64,000 bases of DNA from Muriicola jejuensis (GTDB taxonomy: Bacteria; Bacteroidota; Bacteroidia; Flavobacteriales; Flavobacteriaceae), in NCBI RefSeq assembly GCF_010671595.1, contig NZ_JAABOP010000001.1, positions 186,001 through 250,000 on the forward strand. Direction: 5' to 3'. The notes beneath the pieces were generated by a model that was given only the letters and a program-made list of their open reading frames with translations, had not been told where the DNA came from and ran no database searches. Made by a program: the position numbers and the translations under genes. Below, in pieces: positions 1 to 9,884 of this stretch (within the stretch, counting starts at the first letter, position 1; the number at the start of each line of letters is the position of its first letter).

Positions 1-589
1 CCTACAGACGGTTTCCAGCCTCCTTAGCCTGCAAGGCAGAAGCATTTCAGACGCCCGGACCAAAAGCATCCTGAAGAGCAGCCAGAACAGGGTGATCTCC
101 ATGGCCATGGTTCATGAGATGCTGTATATGAGGGAGGACCTTTCCAAGATACAATACCGCACCTATGTGAGGGAATTGAGCGAATATCTTGTGAAATCAC
201 TCAAAGGGGCTAACAATAAAGTGACGCTGAAAATTGACATTCCGGATATTGAACTGGGTATAGATACCGCCATCCCCCTGGGTCTTCTGATCAATGAGGC
301 CATTACCAATTCCCTGAAATACGGGATCAAGGACGATCACGAAGGGGAGATCCATATCTCCATCGAACAGGAAGACGAACACAGTTACGTTTTGGAGATT
401 GGGGACAACGGCAGCGGATATTCCGATGCGATGACCCTCAAGAACAGTAATTCCCTGGGCCTGAAACTGATCCACAACCTCGCAAGGCAACTCAAAGGGA
501 CCATCACCCGCGATCCCTCAAAAAAAGGGACCAACTACATCGTCAAGTTCAGGGAGATCGAACCCCAGCCCTTCCCCTCTGTGGCCTAA
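1..589 (+). CDS. Sensor histidine kinase, HisKA_2 type (3' part only)
   Basis: The gene is cut by the window start; its frame is open from base 2 to the TAA at 587-589. The first visible residues (QTVSSLLSLQ, then SQNRVISMAMVHEMLY) match the dimerisation segment that follows the phospho-acceptor His in HisKA_2 kinases, so the His itself lies upstream. A GHKL ATPase domain follows: an N box (NEAITNS), a G1 box (GDNGSGY) and a G2 region (NSLGLKLIHNLA). The family autophosphorylates on His and usually passes the phosphate to a response regulator. The signal, partner regulator and any input domain are outside the window. The ATG at 92 is internal, not the true start. Confidence 0.9.
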   Translation, partial: LQTVSSLLSLQGRSISDARTKSILKSSQNRVISMAMVHEMLYMREDLSKIQYRTYVRELSEYLVKSLKGANNKVTLKIDIPDIELGIDTAIPLGLLINEAITNSLKYGIKDDHEGEIHISIEQEDEHSYVLEIGDNGSGYSDAMTLKNSNSLGLKLIHNLARQLKGTITRDPSKKGTNYIVKFREIEPQPFPSVA

Positions 590-685
590 ATTGATCTTCT
601 GTAGACGATGTAAAGGAAGGCTGATTAATCTTAGTTGCCTCTGTGGTTTTATCTTTATATTTAGGGGCTAACTAATTTAAGTACC

Positions 686-3202
686 ATGCGAAAAATCATT
701 CTCCTGGCCCTGCTATGCCTGGCCAACTCCCTTTCTTCCCAGGAGTATTTCCTTGAAAAATACAAACCCTTTAATTCAAATGTCCCCTCCCCGGAAGAAT
801 TTCTGGGGTACGGGATAGGAGAACGCCACACCCGGCACGATCTCATAGTTGCCTATCTCAAGAAACTCGCCGAGGTATCAGAAAGGGCTCGTTACGAGGA
901 ATACGGCCGTACCCACGAAGGCAGGATCCTGGGCATGCTCATTCTGAGTACGCCGGGGAACCTCTCTGATCTTCCGGCACTTAAGGAGAAACACCTGGCT
1001 TTTACCGATCCTGAGAAAAATGTTTCCAATTACGATGAGATTCCGGTGTTTATCAACCTGGCCTATAACGTGCACGGGAACGAACCTTCCAGTTCGGAGG
1101 CGGCTTTGCTGGCTGCGTATACGTTTGCGGCCTCAGAATCAGGTGAGATCCAGAAGTACCTCAGGAATGCGGTAATCTTTATAGACCCTACCATTAACCC
1201 GGACGGTCGGGACAGGCACACACAGTGGGCCAACAGCTATCAGGGCAACCCCCTCGTGGCCGATCCCCAGGATGCCGAACACGACGAATACTGGCCCGGG
1301 GGCAGGACGAATCACTACTGGTTCGACCTCAACCGCGACTGGCTCCTCGCGATCAATCCGGAAAGCAGGGGAAAACTCAACTGGTACCACCAGTGGTATC
1401 CCAACGTAGTCACCGATTTTCACGAAATGGGCAGCCAGAGTACCTATTTTTTTGAGCCCATGAAGGACAACGGTTCCCTGGATCCTATCATGCCCAGGGA
1501 GAATTACGTGGACCTCAACAACCTCTTCGGGGATTATTATGCAAAAGCCCTGGACAGTATCGGTTCCCTGTACTTCACCAAGGAAGTCTTCGATGGTACC
1601 TATCCGGGTTACGGTTCCTCCTATCCCGACCTGCAGGGAGGCCTCGGACTGTTGTTCGAACAGGCAAGTTCCAGAGGGCATAAACAGACTACGGCTTATG
1701 GGGAGATCACCTTTCCCTTTACGATCCGGAATCAATTCACTTCGAGTATCACCACGGTGAGAGCGGCCGTCGAGAACAAAGCCTATCTGAGGAAATACCA
1801 GCAGGATTTCTTTAAATCTGCCCTATCAAGGGCTGCTGCTTCCCGCATCAAAGGATATGCGTTCGGGGATGCCTATGACAAGAACCGAGAAAAGGCCTTT
1901 ATAGATAAACTCCTTTTACACAGGATAAAAGTCTATAAAAACGGTGACGGATCCTTTTTTGTACCCACCAGGCAGCCACAGTACCGCATGGTACAAACGG
2001 TCTTTGAGACCTATACCCGGTACCGGGACAGCGTATTCTATGACGCCTCAGCCTGGTCCCTCGCCAACTTTTACAACATGAGCTACAGTCCACTTAACAG
2101 AGAGGTAAATGCTTCCCCGGTGACCTCTCTGGAAAACCTGGTGAGCGTCTCCCCTGTAGAACGAACCGGCTATGCCTACCTGATCGACTGGGACGATTAC
2201 AACGCCCCGGCCGCCCTCCATTACCTGCAATCCAAAGGCCTGGTGCTTTCCGCCTCTTTCCGCACCTTCACCTCAGAGACCAACCTGGGAAATAAAACCT
2301 TTAATTTCGGGACCTTAATCCTCCCGGTTAAGCTCCAGAAAAAAAATGAGGATGAGGTCTTCAGTCTGCTGCAGGAAGCCCAGCAAAAATTCAGCATCCC
2401 GGTATATTCTGTTCAGACCGGCCTGAATGTGTCCGGTGTGGACCTCGGCAGCAGGTTTGTAGAACCCGTAGAACCCCCAAAGGCCGCCATGATTATAGGC
2501 GAAGGGGTGCGATCCTATGAGGCCGGGGAAGTATGGCATCTTCTGGATACCAGGATCCATATGCCGATCACCAAGATTCCGATCAGAAGCCTGAAGGGAG
2601 CGGACCTCGACAAGTACAACACCCTTGTCATGGTTTCGGGTTCCTATTCCTTTGACGAGAAACTTATGGAGAAGATAAAAGCATGGGCAGAAAAGGGCAA
2701 CACCCTCATCACCATAGGAACGGCTTCCAAATGGGCCATTGACAAAAAGCTGGTTGCCGAAAGCCTGATCGAAGAGAAAAAAGACTCCTCTGCAGTGGTA
2801 GAGCGAAAACCCTACGCCGATGCAGGAGATAACCTGGGAAAAGAAAGCGTCGGAGGGATCATAGCGCAGGCAGAATTAGACCTGACCCATCCCCTCGCCT
2901 TTGGCTACAGGAAGGAGCGCATACCCGTTTACAAAAACAATACGGTCTGGTTGGCACCGAGCAAGAACGAATACGCCACGGTAGCTAGATACACCCAGAA
3001 ACCGGTGATCGACGGATTTATCACCGACAAGAACCGGGATGAGTTCCTGGTGAAATCTGCCTCCCTGATCGTGAGTCCACTGGGCCGAGGCCGCGTGGTC
3101 ATGTTTGCAGACAATCCCAATTTTCGCGGATCCTGGTATGGGACCAACCGTCTATTCCTCAATGCCCTATTCCTGGGTAATCACATTAACGTACCTAAAT
3201 AA
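686..3202 (+). CDS. Secreted M14 family zinc metallocarboxypeptidase
   Basis: This 838-residue protein has a Sec signal peptide (about residues 1-18). The peptidase M14 fold is recognisable from the zinc motif HGNE (His130, Glu133), NPDGRDR at 171-177, DLNRDW at 214-219, the third zinc ligand candidate His246 in DFHEMGS, and the likely catalytic Glu325 in LLFEQAS. The roughly 450 residues after the catalytic domain are typical of large bacteroidotal M14 proteins and include a Rossmann-like stretch around 590-690. It should cleave C-terminal residues from peptides in the periplasm or outside the cell. The amidohydrolase gene follows after 5 bp, so the two are probably co-transcribed and may act in the same peptide-use route (inference). 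Confidence 0.88.
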   Translation: MRKIILLALLCLANSLSSQEYFLEKYKPFNSNVPSPEEFLGYGIGERHTRHDLIVAYLKKLAEVSERARYEEYGRTHEGRILGMLILSTPGNLSDLPALKEKHLAFTDPEKNVSNYDEIPVFINLAYNVHGNEPSSSEAALLAAYTFAASESGEIQKYLRNAVIFIDPTINPDGRDRHTQWANSYQGNPLVADPQDAEHDEYWPGGRTNHYWFDLNRDWLLAINPESRGKLNWYHQWYPNVVTDFHEMGSQSTYFFEPMKDNGSLDPIMPRENYVDLNNLFGDYYAKALDSIGSLYFTKEVFDGTYPGYGSSYPDLQGGLGLLFEQASSRGHKQTTAYGEITFPFTIRNQFTSSITTVRAAVENKAYLRKYQQDFFKSALSRAAASRIKGYAFGDAYDKNREKAFIDKLLLHRIKVYKNGDGSFFVPTRQPQYRMVQTVFETYTRYRDSVFYDASAWSLANFYNMSYSPLNREVNASPVTSLENLVSVSPVERTGYAYLIDWDDYNAPAALHYLQSKGLVLSASFRTFTSETNLGNKTFNFGTLILPVKLQKKNEDEVFSLLQEAQQKFSIPVYSVQTGLNVSGVDLGSRFVEPVEPPKAAMIIGEGVRSYEAGEVWHLLDTRIHMPITKIPIRSLKGADLDKYNTLVMVSGSYSFDEKLMEKIKAWAEKGNTLITIGTASKWAIDKKLVAESLIEEKKDSSAVVERKPYADAGDNLGKESVGGIIAQAELDLTHPLAFGYRKERIPVYKNNTVWLAPSKNEYATVARYTQKPVIDGFITDKNRDEFLVKSASLIVSPLGRGRVVMFADNPNFRGSWYGTNRLFLNALFLGNHINVPK

Positions 3203-3207
3203 GAAGT

Positions 3208-4770
3208 ATGAGAACCTATTGCCTTTTCCTCGCCGGGATGCTCTTCGGCCTTTTTGCTTTCGCACAGTCTCCCGGGGGAGACGGACCTTTTTCACAGCTG
3301 ATCATCAGGGGGGTAACCCTGATCAATGGGAACGGTGCGCCTCCCATAGGCCCGGTAGACATTGTGGTGGAGAACAACACTATCAAAGAAATAAACGTAG
3401 TGGGCTATCCCGGGGTAGAGATCGACCCGTCCAGGAGACCTCAACTGGCCCCCGGCGGCAAGGAACTGGATTGTACAGGAATGTATCTCCTGCCGGGTTT
3501 TGTGGATATGCACGGCCATATTGGTGGAAGGGCTCAGGGCGCAGAACCCGACTATGTCTTTAAGCTCTGGATGGCCCATGGGATCACAACGGTCAGAGAA
3601 CCCAGTGGCAGAGGAATCGATTTTGCCATGGACCTGAAACGGAAAAGCGCTAAAAATGAGATCATTGCCCCCAGGATCTTTGTCTATACCGGATTTGGTC
3701 AGGGGAGCAAGGAGGAAATCAGCACACCGGAAATGGCCAGGGCCTGGGTCCGAAGCAACGCCCAGAAAGGGGCGGACGGGATCAAGTTCTTTGGGGCACC
3801 CCCGGAGATCATGAGTGCAGCCCTCGATGAAAATAAAAAGCTGGGGCTGCGTTCGGCCTGCCATCACGCCCAGATGGATGTGGCCCGGTGGAACGTGCTG
3901 CAATCGGCAAGGGCCGGACTCACTTCCATGGAGCACTGGTACGGCCTGCCGGAAGCCTTGTTCACAGACCGGACGGTGCAGGACTATCCCCTGGATTACA
4001 ACTATAACAACGAACAGCATCGCTTTGAAGAGGCAGGCAAGTTATGGCAGCAGGCGGCTCCCCCTTATTCTGATCACTGGAATGCGGTGATGGATGAATT
4101 GCTGGAACTCGACTTTACCCTGGACCCTACCTTCAATATCTACGAGGCGAGCAGAGACCTGCACAGGGCAAGAAGGGCGGAATGGCATGAGGAATACACC
4201 CTGCCCTCCCTTTGGGAGTTTTACCAGCCCAGTAAGATCTCCCACGGTTCCTACTGGCATTATTGGGGTACAGAGCAGGAAGTGGCCTGGAAAAAGAACT
4301 ACACCCTTTGGATGACCTTTGTCAATGAATACAAAAATCGCGGAGGAAGGGTGACCACCGGTTCAGATTCCGGATTTATCTTCCAGCTCTATGGCTTCGC
4401 CTATATCAGGGAACTCGAGTTGCTGAGAGAAGCGGGGTTCCATCCGCTGGAGGTAATCCGGAGTGCGACCCTGAACGGGGCTGAGGCACTGGGAGCAAGC
4501 AATAAGATAGGAACAGTGACAGTTGGCAAGCTGGCCGACTTTGCCATCGTCGGGGAAAACCCCCTGGAAAACCTCAAGGTCCTATACGGGACCGGGGCCA
4601 TCAAGCTAACTGAAGACAACGAGGTGGTTCGGGTAGGCGGCGTGCGTTATACGGTAAAAGACGGCATCATTTACGACGCACAGGCACTTTTACAGGACGT
4701 AAAGCGGATGGTCGAAGAGAAAAAAAGAGAAGGGAACTACCAAATACGGCAACCGGGAATAAAAGAATAA
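3208..4770 (+). CDS. Exported amidohydrolase (imidazolonepropionase/prolidase-like)
   Basis: This is a 520-residue protein with a signal peptide (cleavage near FAFAQ, residue 20). It has the split beta-sandwich/TIM-barrel layout of the amidohydrolase superfamily. The metal motif HGH (102-104) follows LLPGFVDM, a Lys lies in GADGIKFFG, a His pair in SACHHAQ, and a late Asp in TTGSDSGF. The C-terminal stretch GKLADFAIVGENPLENL is the usual return strand. Exported members often hydrolyse dipeptides such as Xaa-Pro; the substrate here is not readable. It sits 5 bp behind the M14 peptidase, which fits a peptide-degradation unit. Confidence 0.85.
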   Translation: MRTYCLFLAGMLFGLFAFAQSPGGDGPFSQLIIRGVTLINGNGAPPIGPVDIVVENNTIKEINVVGYPGVEIDPSRRPQLAPGGKELDCTGMYLLPGFVDMHGHIGGRAQGAEPDYVFKLWMAHGITTVREPSGRGIDFAMDLKRKSAKNEIIAPRIFVYTGFGQGSKEEISTPEMARAWVRSNAQKGADGIKFFGAPPEIMSAALDENKKLGLRSACHHAQMDVARWNVLQSARAGLTSMEHWYGLPEALFTDRTVQDYPLDYNYNNEQHRFEEAGKLWQQAAPPYSDHWNAVMDELLELDFTLDPTFNIYEASRDLHRARRAEWHEEYTLPSLWEFYQPSKISHGSYWHYWGTEQEVAWKKNYTLWMTFVNEYKNRGGRVTTGSDSGFIFQLYGFAYIRELELLREAGFHPLEVIRSATLNGAEALGASNKIGTVTVGKLADFAIVGENPLENLKVLYGTGAIKLTEDNEVVRVGGVRYTVKDGIIYDAQALLQDVKRMVEEKKREGNYQIRQPGIKE

Positions 4771-4791
4771 GGAGGGTCATATTGAATTTTA

Positions 4792-5046
4792 TTAAGCGGT
4801 TAGATTTTTCTTTTTGGTACGGAACGAAAGCTCGGCCTTCACGCGGGCGTTTTTGAACCGGTACAGGCGGGCTACCTTCTGGATATCAGCTTTCTCAATC
4901 TGTTTATCAGAAACAGGAGGAACAGGCCTACCATCCAGAACAAGATCCATTTGATGATATTGAGTTTCAGCATGGTTTCGGGCATTTTGAGCAAGAGTAC
5001 CTGCGCTCATCACAAGTACCAGGCATAAGGTTAAAATAGCTTTCAC
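4792..5046 (-). CDS. Small exported protein of unknown function
   Basis: This 84-residue protein starts with a clear signal peptide (MKAILTLCLVLVMSAGTLAQ). The mature part of about 64 residues is charged, and its C-terminal third is rich in Lys/Arg (VARLYRFKNARVKAELSF). Similar short flavobacterial proteins that share the VARLYKFKNSRVKxALxF pattern are known to me only as hypotheticals. It converges on the amidohydrolase gene. No enzyme motif is seen. Periplasmic location is inferred from the signal peptide. Confidence 0.6.
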   Translation of the reverse strand: MKAILTLCLVLVMSAGTLAQNARNHAETQYHQMDLVLDGRPVPPVSDKQIEKADIQKVARLYRFKNARVKAELSFRTKKKNLTA

Positions 5047-5349
5047 GATTCGGGCGTTTCTACACTTAAAATAACCCCCAATTCATGGATTTTTCATTCC
5101 TACATCGCTGAATGCCAGGTATTTTTCGGTAAAGGAAAAAATGTTGGATGAACGGTTGTATTTATGGGTTGACCGTAATTTCCTACTCCTACCACTCAGC
5201 CTGTTTTTTGTCTTTTCAACGTAGCTTTTATGATGTGATCATCAATACCGCCTCTACCTCCCGGGAAATACAAATCCCGTCGAAAAAAGTATAACCCTCC
5301 TTTTTTTTTTAAGAATTTGACCGAGATCAATTTTGTATCTTTAAGGGAC
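5047..5349. other. Gene-free stretch
   Basis: About 300 bp separate the small exported gene from the promoter of the next gene. Open frames here are short, lack homology I recognise and are not called. The stretch contains a run of ten T at 5301-5310 and one match to TGAYnnnnRTCA at 5318-5329 that has no -7 element at the spacing seen elsewhere. Confidence 0.5.
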
Positions 5350-5380
5350 TTGATTAAGCAGTTGCATGGTCGTATTTTTG
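5350..5380 (+). promoter_or_regulatory. Predicted Bacteroidota promoter for the gene at 5570
   Basis: TTG at 5350-5352 and TATTTTTG at 5373-5380 (TAnnTTTG), separated by 20 bp, fit the bacteroidotal -33/-7 consensus. The predicted start of transcription is near 5385, leaving a leader of about 185 nt before the ATG at 5570. Confidence 0.5.
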
Positions 5381-5423
5381 TATACGAAACCTGATTGAAG
5401 CAATGTCCGCTTAAATGTGAATA

Positions 5424-5460
5424 AATCAATGGTGAATAAATCACCGGTGAGTTATTGATT
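5424..5460 (+). promoter_or_regulatory. Nested inverted repeat in the leader of the gene at 5570
   Basis: AATCAAT (5424-5430) pairs with ATTGATT (5454-5460), and inside it GGTGA (5431-5435) pairs with TCACC (5441-5445). TCACCGGTGA (5441-5450) is also a perfect palindrome, so two alternative foldings or a protein site are possible. No T-run follows, so it is not a standard terminator. Confidence 0.35.
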
Positions 5461-5569
5461 AAGTGAGGTCCGGCCCGGTGGAAAGGATTATTTGGAGCCT
5501 TTGGATTCGGGTAGATCACAGGGTACAGATTTCTATCAGTTTTCACAATTTTCTAAAAAAATAAATGCT

Positions 5570-6883
5570 ATGAAAAAGATATTCTTTATTGGGTTACGAC
5601 AAGGGAGCAATAAGATCGGGCGGTCCGGACTCTTCTTGCTGATCCTTGCTATTTCATTGCCTTTCGGGGCATTTGCTTTCCAGGATATGGGGAATCAGGA
5701 GGCCAATTACGCCTCCTACAGGGGGGAAGTGGTAGACAGTGAAACGAACAGACCCCTGGTCTTTGCCTCCCTAACGGTATCCGGGTCAAACATCAGTACG
5801 GTGACCAATACGGAAGGAGCATTTTTATTAAAGGTGCCTTCAGACATCGAAGGCACTTCGGTAGAGGTGAGCTTTCTGGGGTACAGATCAAAGACGATCC
5901 CTCTTTCTACCCTGAACGCCGAGAATAATACCATTGCTCTGGATGTACTCGTAACCGAATTGCCTGAGGTCAATGTTACGGTACCCAAGGATGCCGTTAC
6001 CCTGGTCAAGGAAACACTCAGGAGGAAGGGTGAAAATTATTTGGACGACCCCAGCATGATGACCGCTTTCTACAGGGAGACCATCAAACGCAGGCGGCGG
6101 AATGTATCTCTCTCAGAGGCCGTGGTCTCCATCTACAAGACGCCATATACCTCCCCGAGGAGGGATGCCGTACAGATGTATAAATCCAGAAAAAGCACCG
6201 ACTACAGCAAACTCGACACCCTGGTGCTGAAATTGCAGGGAGGTCCATTCAACGCACTGTATGTAGACGTGATGAAGTACCCGGAATACATCTTCGGGGA
6301 AGAGAGTATAGAGAATTACAACTTCCGATTCGACAGGTCGACCCGGATCAATGACCGGCTTATCTACGTCATCAGCTTTAACCAGCGAGAGGACGTCCTG
6401 GAGCCTCTCTACCGGGGAGAATTGTATATCGATGTGGAGAAAAAGGTGCTGACCAGCGCCATTTATTCCCTGAACATTACTGACAAGGAACTGGCCAGCA
6501 GGCTCTTCGTGCGGAAAAAACCGTGGAATGCAAGAGTATACCCGGAAGAGGTGGCCTACCGGGTCGATTATCGCGAAAGGAACGGTAAATGGTATTACGG
6601 GTACAGCAATGCCGTTTTGGAATTCAAGATCAACTGGGACAAGAAGTTGTTTAATACCGTCTACAATATGACCTGTGAGATGGCGGTCACAGACTGGGAA
6701 AAGAACGCAGACCTCTCGGAACCGCGCTTCAGGGACCGGCTTAAATCGACCATGATCCTCAGCGACGAAGCCTCTGGATTCTCGGACCCGGATTTCTGGG
6801 GAGAATACAACATCATAGAACCCGAGAAATCCATTGAATCCGCTATAAAGAAAATCCAGCGGCAGTTGAAAAGACAGGAATAA
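5570..6883 (+). CDS. Exported protein with N-terminal CarbopepD_reg-like domain
   Basis: The ATG at 5570 is preferred to the upstream in-frame codon at 5492 because it gives MKKIFF and then a hydrophobic signal segment. The 437-residue product carries a carboxypeptidase-regulatory-like beta domain right after the signal (GEVVDSETNRPLVFASLTV to FLGYRSKTIPL), as in TonB receptors. The remaining 300 or so residues (AFYRETIKRRRRNVSLSEA onward) match the larger family found next to or in place of receptors in Bacteroidota, but there is no barrel or plug. Function is unknown; an envelope location is inferred. It has its own promoter (5350-5380) and a long leader. Confidence 0.75.
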   Translation: MKKIFFIGLRQGSNKIGRSGLFLLILAISLPFGAFAFQDMGNQEANYASYRGEVVDSETNRPLVFASLTVSGSNISTVTNTEGAFLLKVPSDIEGTSVEVSFLGYRSKTIPLSTLNAENNTIALDVLVTELPEVNVTVPKDAVTLVKETLRRKGENYLDDPSMMTAFYRETIKRRRRNVSLSEAVVSIYKTPYTSPRRDAVQMYKSRKSTDYSKLDTLVLKLQGGPFNALYVDVMKYPEYIFGEESIENYNFRFDRSTRINDRLIYVISFNQREDVLEPLYRGELYIDVEKKVLTSAIYSLNITDKELASRLFVRKKPWNARVYPEEVAYRVDYRERNGKWYYGYSNAVLEFKINWDKKLFNTVYNMTCEMAVTDWEKNADLSEPRFRDRLKSTMILSDEASGFSDPDFWGEYNIIEPEKSIESAIKKIQRQLKRQE

Positions 6884-7041
6884 ACCCCAAACAGGAGGGA
6901 ATACAGGTGAACCGGTCCTCTAATTGGGCCTGTTTCTTTATGCAACCCTGCAAGGAGAAGGGCCCTGAGGTCCTGAATCACTTATAAACAATTGTTCATA
7001 ACTTAGGTTTATAAGTTGTTGATTATTAAACCCTTACATCG

Positions 7042-7072
7042 TTTGTAAAATCCAATCTTTGATCTATATTTG
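7042..7072 (+). promoter_or_regulatory. Strong predicted promoter ahead of a non-coding stretch
   Basis: TTTG at 7042-7045 and TATATTTG at 7065-7072 with a 19-bp spacer match the bacteroidotal consensus exactly. No convincing reading frame follows, so it probably drives an RNA gene or an unusually long leader. Confidence 0.6.
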
Positions 7073-7076
7073 AGTG

Positions 7077-7472
7077 TGGTTATGAGGGAGATGCCTTCGG
7101 CTTCAAACCGAAAATCACTATAGAGTTGACGTTCTTTATATTGTTGCAATGGGCATTTTCACGACTGGGGATTTCGGTCTCCGGGAAGAAAAACATACCG
7201 GCGGAAAAGGATCTCGATCCTCGGACACCGGAAAAGTATGACAGACCCCCATGTGAAACCTCAGGGTTAAGCATGAATCAAGTTCATACGGAAGCAACAA
7301 AAAGAAATACGATTTAGTAAGAGTTGAAAAATTGTTACGATTGTGTTTCAAACGTCGATACAGCTCTGCGATCGACCTCAGGGTCGGAGTCCGGGACGAA
7401 AGAACCGCGATAAAGCAAGCTGTTTCTAGAAAGCCATGTCAGTGTACTTGTACAATGATATGGCTTTTGTTT
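7077..7472 (+). ncRNA. Candidate non-coding RNA of about 390 nt
   Basis: The 700 bp between the genes ending at 6883 and starting at 7584 hold no supported protein. A consensus promoter (7042-7072) sits at one end and a stem-loop followed by a T-rich tract (7430-7473) at the other, while icd has a separate promoter at 7525-7554. That is the layout of an independent transcript of about 390 nt. I compared it by eye with tmRNA, RNase P RNA, SRP RNA and 6S RNA and found no signature of any of them. The largest frame inside (TTG at 7126 to 7319) is 63 codons, lacks homology I know, and is not called. Confidence 0.4.
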
Positions 7473-7473
7473 T
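7430..7473 (+). terminator. Two-step stem-loop with T-rich tail
   Basis: AAAGCCAT (7430-7437) pairs with ATGGCTTT (7460-7467). Between them, after a 5-nt internal loop on each side, TGTAC and GTACA form a second stem. TTGTTTT follows. It would end transcription from the promoter at 7042-7072. Confidence 0.5.
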
Positions 7474-7524
7474 ATCCTTCCCTGAGATTGGCCTTCAATA
7501 TCCTTCCCTCCGGTCTTTTTCACC

Positions 7525-9827
<2,303 letters not shown>

Positions 9828-9884
9828 ATCGGATATGATGCGCTTTGATCTCAGGGATGTCCTTTACTTTTTAATTTTTAGAGC

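Noticed and set aside
5318-5329. TGACCGAGATCA as a Crp/Fnr-like site
   Set aside because: Motif match only; no -7 element begins 23 nt away, and some matches are expected by chance in 64 kb.
5196-5546. Leftward 116-codon frame in the leader region
   Set aside because: It crosses the predicted promoter and inverted repeats of the next gene and has no protein-like composition.
7126-7319. 63-codon frame with TTG start in the region before icd
   Set aside because: No homology I recognise, no start context, and composition is not gene-like; the stretch is better read as non-coding.
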